Assembly (NCBI GenBank): GCA_018971625.1
Contig: JAGXAJ010000054.1
Span: forward strand, 1-32,039
DNA length: 32,039 nt
Direction: 5' to 3'
Origin: Pseudomonadota bacterium
GTDB taxonomy: Bacteria > Pseudomonadota > Alphaproteobacteria > Rhizobiales > Xanthobacteraceae
This document shows, in pieces, positions 24,822-30,958 of this stretch. The notes beneath the pieces were generated by a model. The model was not told the DNA's origin and did no database searches. It worked only from the letters and a program-made list of their open reading frames with translations. The position numbers and the translations under genes were made by a program. Within the stretch, counting starts at the first letter, position 1. Each line of letters opens with the position of its first letter.

Positions 24822-25964
24822 CTAGCTGGCAGAAAATGTTCTGCTCGGGCCCACCACCAGGTCATCCCGGTGGATCATTTCCGCCCGCCCGCTGATGCCG
24901 AGGATCGCCATCACATCCGGCGACGAGCGTCCCTTGATCTTGTCAGCGTCCTCGGCGTCGTAGGCGACCAGGCCACGACCGATCTCATGGGCGTCGGGGC
25001 CGCGCACCACCACGGCATCGCCACGGGCGAATTGCCCGTCGATCCGGATCACGCCAGCCGGCAGCAGGCTTTTGCCGGCGCGCAGCGCGCTCACCGCGCC
25101 GGCATCAATGGTCAGGGTCCCCTTCGGCTCCAGCGAGCCCGCGATCCAGCGCTTTCGCGCGGTGACCGGATTGGCGGGCGTCAAGAACCAGGTGCAGCGG
25201 CCGCCCTCGGCGATCGTCTGCAGCGGGTGCTCGATCTTGCCGGACGCAATCAGCATATGCGTGCCGCCGGTGGTGGCAATTTTTGCGGCCTCGATCTTGG
25301 TGTACATGCCGCCGCGCGACAATTCCGATTCGGCTGCGCCCGCCATCGCTTCGATGTCGGATGTCACGGAATGCACGATCGGAATCAGCTTTGCATTCGG
25401 GTTGCGGCCGGGAGGCACATCATAGAGGCCGTCGACGTCCGAGAGCAGGATCAGGAGATCGGCGCTGGCCATGGTGGCGACGCGCGCGGCGAGGCGGTCG
25501 TTGTCGCCATAGCGGATTTCGTTGGTGGCCACCGTGTCGTTCTCGTTGATCACCGGCACCGCGCGCCATTCCAAAAGCTTGGCGATGGTCGAGCGCGCGT
25601 TGAGATAGCGCCGACGCTCCTCGGTGTCCTGCAAGGTCACGAGGATCTGACCGGCGCCGATGCCGTGATGCCCCAGCACCTCGGACCAGATCCGCGCCAG
25701 CGCGATCTGTCCCACGGCGGCCGCGGCCTGGCTCTCCTCGAGCTTCAGCGTGCCGCGCGGCAATTTCAACTTGCTGCGCCCCAGTGCGATCGAACCGGAC
25801 GACACGATCAGCAGTTCGCGGCCTTCCTTGTGCAATTTAGCCAGATCATCCGCCAGCGCCGCGAGCCACGAGGCCCGCACGTCGCCGGCGTCAGAATCGA
25901 TCAACAGCGACGAGCCGACCTTGACGACGATACGGCGGAATTTTTTTAAAGACGGGGGGGCCAT
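24822..25964 (-). CDS. proB: glutamate 5-kinase
   Basis: This is the first, feedback-controlled enzyme of proline synthesis. It has 380 residues. The amino-acid kinase domain (about 1-260) has VVKVGSSLL, VSSGSIALG, NENDTVATNEIRYGDND and GGMYTKIEAAKIAT; the C-terminal PUA domain (about 280-370) has GVIRIDGQFARGDAVVVRG. The start is ATG 25964. Codons 2-8 contain runs of seven C and seven A separated by six bases, an unusual arrangement for a metabolic gene. The ribosome binding site is weak (GAAG). The VOC gene separates it from obgE, with 124 bp of spacer. Confidence 0.96.
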   Translation of the reverse strand: MAPPSLKKFRRIVVKVGSSLLIDSDAGDVRASWLAALADDLAKLHKEGRELLIVSSGSIALGRSKLKLPRGTLKLEESQAAAAVGQIALARIWSEVLGHHGIGAGQILVTLQDTEERRRYLNARSTIAKLLEWRAVPVINENDTVATNEIRYGDNDRLAARVATMASADLLILLSDVDGLYDVPPGRNPNAKLIPIVHSVTSDIEAMAGAAESELSRGGMYTKIEAAKIATTGGTHMLIASGKIEHPLQTIAEGGRCTWFLTPANPVTARKRWIAGSLEPKGTLTIDAGAVSALRAGKSLLPAGVIRIDGQFARGDAVVVRGPDAHEIGRGLVAYDAEDADKIKGRSSPDVMAILGISGRAEMIHRDDLVVGPSRTFSAS

Positions 25965-26040
25965 AATGAGGCTTCTAGCAAATATTTCAGACGGGGGTCA
26001 CGGCGGAAGCTGAGTGAAAATTGGTTATGGTTGAAACTCC

Positions 26041-26065
26041 TTATCGCTGCCGATGGCAGCGACAA
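26041..26065 (-). other. hairpin between VOC gene and proB
   Basis: CGCTGCC (26045-26051) and GGCAGCG (26055-26061) form a perfect seven-pair stem around GAT, extended by a few outer pairs. It lies 24-48 bases after the VOC stop on the minus strand. No T-tract follows, so it may be a weak terminator or leader structure for proB. Confidence 0.45.
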
Positions 26066-26088
26066 GGACAGCCAGTGAAGACAGGCGA

Positions 26089-26460
26089 TCAGCCCATCAC
26101 GAAGGCATTGAGCTTGTTGCCATCCAGATCCCTGAAATAGGCAGCGTAAAATCCGTCGTCACCGCGCGGGCCTGGAGCGCCTTCATCGGTGCCGCCAAGC
26201 GACAGCGCGAGCTCATAGATGCGATCGACTTGCGCCCTGTCGCGCGCCGCCAGCGCGACCATTACGCCGTTGCCGACGCTCATCGGCTTGCCGTCGAAAG
26301 GTTGCGTCACACCCAACCCGGCGCCCCCATCGGCCGATCCCCAGGCAACAAAGGTGTCGGTTTCCATGAAGCGTCCGATGCCCATCTCGGCAGCGATCTT
26401 GTCGTAGAAGGCGGCAGATTTCTTGAGGTCCTTGGTGCCCAAGGTGACATAGCCGATCAT
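26089..26460 (-). CDS. VOC-family (glyoxalase/bleomycin resistance-like) protein
   Basis: This is a 123-residue single-domain VOC protein. It has MIGYVTLGTKDLKKSAAFYD at the start, a middle section GVTQPFDGKPMSVGNGVMVAL, and FYAAYFRDLDGNKLNAFV at the end, the family pattern of paired beta-alpha-beta-beta-beta units with metal ligands. The usual first His is not obvious, so the metal site may be incomplete. GGGAGAAG precedes the ATG. It interrupts the common obgE-proB neighbourhood and so may be a later insertion. The substrate is unknown. Confidence 0.85.
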   Translation of the reverse strand: MIGYVTLGTKDLKKSAAFYDKIAAEMGIGRFMETDTFVAWGSADGGAGLGVTQPFDGKPMSVGNGVMVALAARDRAQVDRIYELALSLGGTDEGAPGPRGDDGFYAAYFRDLDGNKLNAFVMG

Positions 26461-26559
26461 CGACTTCTCCCTTAAACGATTGTTTGAATTGCGTTCAGTC
26501 TTGCAAGTACGCGCTGGTGGCTCGAATGGTCGGAAGTATGCTCCTGAAGCACGCTCAGG

Positions 26560-27615
26560 TCAGCCTTGCGGCGTCGGTGATGCCCATGGCTCGATCTGTG
26601 CCGCGCTTTTGGCTTTTCCCGACACCGGCGCTTCGCCGATCACATCCGCCAGCGCCCGCAGCGCGTCCTTGACGCCATAGCCGGTGGCGCCCGAAACCAG
26701 TAGCGGCGTCTTTTTGGCGGCGCGCTTCAGCCGGTCCTTTTGTTTTTTCAGGTCATCGGCCGTTACCGCGTCGATCTTGTTCAGCGCCACGATCTCGAGT
26801 TTCTCCGCAAGCTGTCCCGCATAGGCCTCGAGTTCGCCGCGCACCGTCTTGTAAGCCTTGCCGGCGTGTTCGCAGGTTGCATCCACCAGATGCAGCAATA
26901 CGCGGCAGCGCTCGACGTGGCCGAGAAAACGATCGCCGAGGCCCGCGCCCTCATGCGCACCCTCGATCAAACCCGGAATATCCGCCAGCACGAATTCGCG
27001 GCCATCGACATCGACCACGCCGAGCTGCGGATGCAGCGTCGTGAAAGGATAGTCGGCGATCTTCGGCTTCGCGGCGCTAACGGCGGCAAGGAAGGTCGAC
27101 TTGCCGGCATTGGGCAGGCCGACCAGGCCGGCGTCGGCGATCAGCTTCAGCCGCAGCCAGACCCACCGCTCTTCGCCTTCCTCGCCGGGATTGGCGTGGC
27201 GTGGCGCGCGGTTGGTGGAGGTCTTGAAATGCGCATTGCCGAAGCCGCCATTGCCGCCTTTGGCCAGCATGAATTTTTCGCCGAGCGTGGTGAGGTCGTG
27301 GATCAGCGTTTCGCGATCCTCCTCGAAAATCTGGGTGCCGACCGGCACCTTGAGCACGATCGGCTTGCCGTTGGCGCCATGGCGGTCCTTGCCCATGCCA
27401 TTGGTGCCCTTCTGCGCCTTGAAGTGCTGCTGATAGCGATAATCGATCAGCGTGTTCAGGCCGTCGACCACCTCGACGATCACATCGCCGCCGCGACCGC
27501 CATTGCCGCCGGAGGGGCCGCCGAACTCGATATATTTCTCGCGGCGGAACGCTACGCAGCCGTTACCGCCGTCGCCGGAGCGGATATAGACCTTGGCTTC
27601 GTCGAGGAATTTCAT
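26560..27615 (-). CDS. obgE: Obg/CgtA GTPase
   Basis: This is a 351-residue essential GTPase for 50S assembly and stress signalling. The glycine-rich Obg domain (1-158; SGDGGNG, GGPSGGNGGRGGDV, AKGGNGGFGNAHF) is followed by the G domain with G1 GLPNAGKS (166-173), G3 DIPG (212-215) and G4 NKID (about 278-281), then a short tail. The variable C-terminal domain of some Gram-positive homologues is absent. The ATG at 27615 has GGTGAG ahead. Repeat copy D lies only ten bases upstream of the start codon, so the obgE leader must pass through it or begin within it. Confidence 0.97.
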   Translation of the reverse strand: MKFLDEAKVYIRSGDGGNGCVAFRREKYIEFGGPSGGNGGRGGDVIVEVVDGLNTLIDYRYQQHFKAQKGTNGMGKDRHGANGKPIVLKVPVGTQIFEEDRETLIHDLTTLGEKFMLAKGGNGGFGNAHFKTSTNRAPRHANPGEEGEERWVWLRLKLIADAGLVGLPNAGKSTFLAAVSAAKPKIADYPFTTLHPQLGVVDVDGREFVLADIPGLIEGAHEGAGLGDRFLGHVERCRVLLHLVDATCEHAGKAYKTVRGELEAYAGQLAEKLEIVALNKIDAVTADDLKKQKDRLKRAAKKTPLLVSGATGYGVKDALRALADVIGEAPVSGKAKSAAQIEPWASPTPQG

Positions 27616-27624
27616 AGGCTCACC

Positions 27625-27715
27625 ATAGCGTTTTCCAGCGAAGTGGGTACCGGCTCGCGTGAAGAAAACGCGTCAAAACAAAAGTCCAGAACCTCGGTTC
27701 CTACCGAGTTTCTAG
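27625..27715 (+). repeat. dispersed hairpin repeat, copy D with second module
   Basis: Arms GCGTTTTC (27628-27635) and GAAAACGC (27664-27671), followed by CGTCAAAACAAAAGTCCAGA as in copy B, then a different short hairpin CTCGGT-TCCT-ACCGAG (27693-27708) and CTAG (27712-27715). It lies between the divergent obgE and transporter genes. Confidence 0.75.
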
Positions 27716-27827
27716 GTAGGGCAGGGGAGCCGGTGCGGCAACCCTGAAGGCCGCGGCATTGCCGGAAAGCCTTAATTTTCGGAGCTTTTGGGCAAGCACC
27801 TGAAGCTTTCGGCGGCGTGTTCAATTC

Positions 27828-27862
27828 GTCTTGCCCCGGCTTGTCCCGGGCATCCACGTCAT
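27828..27862. repeat. short GC palindrome repeat
   Basis: GCCCCGG-CTTGT-CCCGGGC forms a stem with one mismatch, followed by ATCCACGTC. This 'CCCGGGC-type' palindrome is a recurrent intergenic repeat in rhizobia (recalled). It sits about 45 bases before the transporter start. Confidence 0.5.
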
Positions 27863-27905
27863 TAAAACAGCACTACTCAAATCCGGTCATGACGATGGTT
27901 ATTAC

Positions 27906-28823
27906 ATGCGCCTGTTTGCGAAAATCTCGACCTATCGCGATGAACGCTCCGCGCGTATGGCCGGCATCGGGCTGATGCTGCTGTCGATCTTCCTGTTCTC
28001 GTTCGGCGATGCGCTCGGCAAATACATGGTCATGGTCTATTCGGTCGGGCAGTTATTGTGGCTGCGGGCGGGCGCGGCGCTTATCGTGCTGCTGCCGATG
28101 ATGTGGCGGCAGCGTGCGGAATTCAGCCGGCTGCAACGGCCGTGGCTGCAATTGCTGCGGATCGCGCTGTCGACACTTGAGGTCGCGGCGTTTTTCCTCG
28201 CGACCGTCTATCTGCCGCTGGCCGACGTCATCACCTATTACCTGGCGTGTCCGATCTTCGTCACCGCGCTGTCGGCCATCGTGCTGGGCGAACAGATCGG
28301 CTGGCGCCGCTGGAGCGCTATATTGATCGGCTTTTGCGGTGTGCTGATCGCGCTTCACCCGTCGTCGCAGACGGTGAGCTGGCCGGCGTTGATCGCGCTC
28401 GGCGGCAGCACCTCATTCGCGATATTGATGCTGATCACCCGCACGCTGTGCGACACGCCGGATATCGTGCTGGCGTCGACGCAATTCGTCGGCACCTTCC
28501 TGTTCGGCGCTGCGATCGCGCCGATCGGCTGGGTGACGCCGGGTCCGGGCAGCCTGGTTTTGTTTGCAGCGTCCGGCTGCATATCGGTGAGCGCGTTGTT
28601 GTGCGTCAACCGCTCGCTCAAGCTCGCGCCGGCCAGCGTCGTGGTGCCGTATCAATATTCGATGATCGTCTGGGCGGTGATGTTCGGTTACGCGGTGTTC
28701 GGTGACGTGCCGTCGATCGCAACCATCGCCGGCGCCGCCATCATCATCGGCGCCGGGCTTTATATCTTCCTGCGTGAGCGCGATCCCGGCGGCACGGAGC
28801 CGGTGGCGAGCCCGCCGGTGTGA
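27906..28823 (+). CDS. DMT-superfamily (EamA) transporter
   Basis: The protein has 305 residues from ATG 27906. It has about ten hydrophobic helices in two EamA halves (GIGLMLLSIFLFSFGDALGK, AAFFLATVYLPLADVITYY, VVVPYQYSMIVWAVMFGYAV), ending in a hydrophilic tail. Such inner-membrane carriers export or import small metabolites; the substrate is not predictable. An open frame from 27831 would include the repeat at 27828-27862 and is rejected. ATG 27957 (MAGIG) is a shorter alternative. No strong ribosome binding site is visible. It is the only plus-strand gene within a minus-strand run. Confidence 0.88.
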   Translation: MRLFAKISTYRDERSARMAGIGLMLLSIFLFSFGDALGKYMVMVYSVGQLLWLRAGAALIVLLPMMWRQRAEFSRLQRPWLQLLRIALSTLEVAAFFLATVYLPLADVITYYLACPIFVTALSAIVLGEQIGWRRWSAILIGFCGVLIALHPSSQTVSWPALIALGGSTSFAILMLITRTLCDTPDIVLASTQFVGTFLFGAAIAPIGWVTPGPGSLVLFAASGCISVSALLCVNRSLKLAPASVVVPYQYSMIVWAVMFGYAVFGDVPSIATIAGAAIIIGAGLYIFLRERDPGGTEPVASPPV

Positions 28824-28844
28824 GCTGTGACATCTGTGCCGTCG

Positions 28845-28956
28845 TCGCCCGGCGCCTGTCCTCGATCCGATCGGGGATGACCGGGCGATCCAGTATTCCC
28901 GAGAGTTATGATCGAACACGAGCGCTGGAATACTGGGTCCCCGCTTTCGCGGGGAC
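28845..28956. repeat. multi-hairpin intergenic repeat
   Basis: Three perfect inverted pairs are nested or consecutive: TCGCCCGG/CCGGGCGA (28845-28852, 28881-28888), CCAGTATTCC/GGAATACTGG (28890-28899, 28927-28936) and GTCCCCGC/GCGGGGAC (28937-28944, 28949-28956, loop TTTC). It fills the gap between the convergent transporter and GNAT genes and may end transcription from both sides. Confidence 0.75.
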
Positions 28957-28985
28957 GACGTAGAGCGTTGGCGAGACGCCGAGGT

Positions 28986-29585
28986 TTACCGCGCCCTTCG
29001 GGTCGAGCTGCCCCAGTTCTTCAGCGACGACCAGACGCTGCGCGACAGGCGGAAGCAATCGACCGGCGTCGATGATCCCAGCGCCTCGAAGCGATGCAGT
29101 TCGACGCCGTTCCACTGGAAGCCGCATTTTTCCAGGACATTGCGCGACGCCGGGTTGGCGACCCGCGCGCCGGCGGTTAAATGTTCGACGATGAATTCCT
29201 CGAAGGTGAAATCGATCACCGCGCGCGCGGCCTCGGTGCCAAATCCATGGCCCCAATGCTCGACGCCGAGCCAGTAGCCGAGCTCGGGTGCGTCCGGCTG
29301 GCGCCAGTCGACGCCGACCATGCCGATCGGCACAAAGTTGTGCTCGATCAGGAACACGGTTTCGCGCGAGTCATCCGCCAGCGCGCGGACGAACTCCACG
29401 GCATGGTCCTGCTGATAGGGATGTGACAGGCGGCGGGTATTCTCGGCAATGCGGCGATCATTGGCGAGACGTGCAATTGCTTTTACATCCGCGAGCGTCG
29501 GCCGGCGCAGCGTCAGCCGTTCGGTCTCGAGGATGCAACTTCTCGCTTCGCGCAACATCGGGGGTGTCGGTAGATCCTGCAACAT
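28986..29585 (-). CDS. GNAT acetyltransferase, RimJ/RimL type
   Basis: This is a 199-residue protein with the N-terminal ERLTLRRPTLADVKAIARLAN, the central IGMVGVDWRQPDAPELGYWLG, the acetyl-CoA site GHGFGTEAARAVIDFTFEE and NPASRNVLEKCGFQWNG, all standard for RimJ/RimL-like N-acetyltransferases. The ATG at 29585 has AGGAG six bases ahead. Members of this group modify ribosomal proteins or small amines; the neighbourhood with rpmA and rplU is suggestive but no proof. A strong terminator separates it from rpmA, so it should have its own promoter. Confidence 0.88.
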   Translation of the reverse strand: MLQDLPTPPMLREARSCILETERLTLRRPTLADVKAIARLANDRRIAENTRRLSHPYQQDHAVEFVRALADDSRETVFLIEHNFVPIGMVGVDWRQPDAPELGYWLGVEHWGHGFGTEAARAVIDFTFEEFIVEHLTAGARVANPASRNVLEKCGFQWNGVELHRFEALGSSTPVDCFRLSRSVWSSLKNWGSSTRRAR

Positions 29586-29610
29586 CTCGGGCTCCTGAAT
29601 GCGAAAATAC

Positions 29611-29650
29611 GCGCAATAAAAAAGGAAGCTGGTTTCCCGCTTCCCCTTTG
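29611..29650 (-). terminator. Rho-independent terminator of rplU-rpmA
   Basis: Read on the minus strand, AAGGGGAAGC pairs with GCTTCCTTTT (core GGAAGC/GCTTCC at 29639-29644 and 29624-29629, two G-U pairs outside), followed by a run of six T. A second stem CCGCCGG/CCGGCGG (29666-29672, 29684-29690) lies between it and the rpmA stop. Confidence 0.85.
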
Positions 29651-29709
29651 GAGCTTCGAACGGCTCCGCCGGTTCAACAGGATCCGGCGGACTTGATGTA
29701 ATCCCCCGG

Positions 29710-29982
29710 CTATTCGGCTGCGGCTTCCGTCATCGGAACTACCGATACGAAAGTGCGGCCATTGGCTTTTGCACGAAACTCGACATGGCCTTCGACCTTG
29801 GCGAACAAAGTATGGTCGGTGCCCATGCCGACATTAAGGCCCGGATGCCAGGTGGTGCCGCGCTGACGCGCAATGATGTTGCCGGGAATCACATGCTCGC
29901 CACCATATGCCTTGATCCCGAGTCGCTTGCCTGCCGAATCACGGCCGTTACGCGATGAACCGCCTGCTTTTTTGTGAGCCAT
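29710..29982 (-). CDS. rpmA: 50S ribosomal protein L27
   Basis: This is a 90-residue L27. The N-terminus MAHKKAGGSSRNGRDSAGKR is the part that reaches the peptidyl-transferase centre; GDxxxIRQRGTxxHPG-like signature present as NIIARQRGTTWHPG. No extra N-terminal cleavage sequence of the Firmicute type. GGAGACGAG precedes the ATG. It follows rplU by 86 bp, the usual pair. Confidence 0.98.
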   Translation of the reverse strand: MAHKKAGGSSRNGRDSAGKRLGIKAYGGEHVIPGNIIARQRGTTWHPGLNVGMGTDHTLFAKVEGHVEFRAKANGRTFVSVVPMTEAAAE

Positions 29983-30068
29983 GGCTCGTCTCCAACTTCT
30001 CGCCGAACTCTAGATCAATTCCTTGACCGAATTATTCCAGTTTATTTCCCCGCTTCAATTTGAAGCGA

Positions 30069-30596
30069 TCACTTTTTATCGCGTTTGTGTTTCGCGGCCG
30101 CTTTCTTGGCGGTCGCCGACTTGGCGCGCGACTTGGCCGGCGCTTTTTTGGCGGCGGCCTTTTTCGCTGGCGCCTTTTTCGCTGACGCCTTTTCCTTGGC
30201 GGCCTTCGGCGCCTCGTCGTCATCCTCGGCCGGTTGTGCTGCCACCTTCTCGCGCTTCGGGCGCGGGCCGATGGTCGGCTTGTTGTCGTTGGTCAGGATC
30301 TCGGTGATGCGAAGCACCGTGATCTCGTCGCGATAGCCGCGCTTGCGGCGCGAATTCTTGCGGCGGCGCTTCTTGAACGAAATCACCTTGGGGCCGCGTT
30401 TGTGCTGCAGCACTTCGGCCGCTACCGAAGCGCCGGCCACGGTGGGCGTGCCAAGCACCGGCTGCTCGCCACCGACCAGCAGAACTTCGCCAAGCTGCAC
30501 GATCGTTCCGACGTCGCCGGCGATCTTGCCAATCTCGAGCACATCGTCCGGAACGACGCGGTACTGCCGGCCGCCGGTTCTGATGACTGCGAACAT
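30069..30596 (-). CDS. rplU: 50S ribosomal protein L21 with long Lys/Ala-rich C-terminal extension
   Basis: The first 103 residues are a normal L21 (MFAVIRTGGRQYRV, ...KVISFKKRRRKNSRRKRGYRD), which binds 23S rRNA near L20. A 72-residue extension follows: a basic patch, an acidic patch (EDDDE, about 124-128), then AKKA/APAKK repeats to the end (HKRDKK). This tail resembles histone H1-like DNA- or RNA-binding tails. Extended L21 proteins exist in rhizobia, so this is not an artefact of a wrong stop. GAAGGAA stands ahead of ATG 30596. The message has a leader of about 180 bases from the promoter at 30786-30813. Confidence 0.96.
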   Translation of the reverse strand: MFAVIRTGGRQYRVVPDDVLEIGKIAGDVGTIVQLGEVLLVGGEQPVLGTPTVAGASVAAEVLQHKRGPKVISFKKRRRKNSRRKRGYRDEITVLRITEILTNDNKPTIGPRPKREKVAAQPAEDDDEAPKAAKEKASAKKAPAKKAAAKKAPAKSRAKSATAKKAAAKHKRDKK

Positions 30597-30785
30597 CGTT
30601 TAATTCCTTCGTGTTCGGTCCCGGCCTCGGCGCCATTCCCAATAGGGACACGTCCGGGCCGGCTTCTTGTTCAGTCGTTATGGGTCAATTTTCGCGCGAA
30701 CACGGAGCGATCCCATACGGGAAGCGACCACTAGAGTCTGCGCAAAAACAAACAGCGCAGGAAACCCCGCGCCGGATTGGGCGGA

Positions 30786-30813
30786 CTTATAGCGAGCGGG
30801 CGGGCGGAGTCAA
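30786..30813 (-). promoter_or_regulatory. promoter of rplU-rpmA
   Basis: On the minus strand TTGACT (30813-30808) and TATAAG (30791-30786) are separated by 16 bases of pure G/C-rich spacer. Each hexamer matches the sigma-70 consensus at five of six positions. It is the strongest promoter-like sequence in the window, in line with a ribosomal protein operon. Confidence 0.7.
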
Positions 30814-30860
30814 GGAAAAGCTCGCCAAAACGGGCCTAAATCGAGGAAATTCCGCTATTT

Positions 30861-30886
30861 TTGACGCTGGCAGCTTTTTTTATGAT
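30861..30886 (+). promoter_or_regulatory. possible promoter of the ROK gene
   Basis: TTGACG (30861-30866) and TATGAT (30881-30886) have good hexamers but a short 14-base spacer with a T6 run. It would give a leader of about 66 bases before ATG 30959. The short spacer lowers confidence. Confidence 0.35.
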
Positions 30887-30958
30887 CCGGCGGCCGACCA
30901 GGAAACAAACCGGTTCCATTGCCGTTGTCCCCCGGTTCCAGCACCGGCAAGGGGCAGA

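Larger units (their letters stand above)
30597..30958. other. divergent promoter region rplU / ROK gene
   Basis: No gene is seen in these 362 bases. On the minus strand they hold the rplU promoter and a leader of about 183 bases with a perfect CTGCGC/GCGCAG stem (about 30740-30762) and several smaller ones, a possible site for translational control of L21. On the plus strand a TTGACG...TATGAT pair precedes the ROK gene. Confidence 0.6.

Noticed and set aside
27831..27905. Upstream extension of the DMT transporter (MPRLVPGIHVIK...)
   Set aside because: It runs through a GC palindrome repeat and has no transporter-like residues; the protein more likely starts at 27906.
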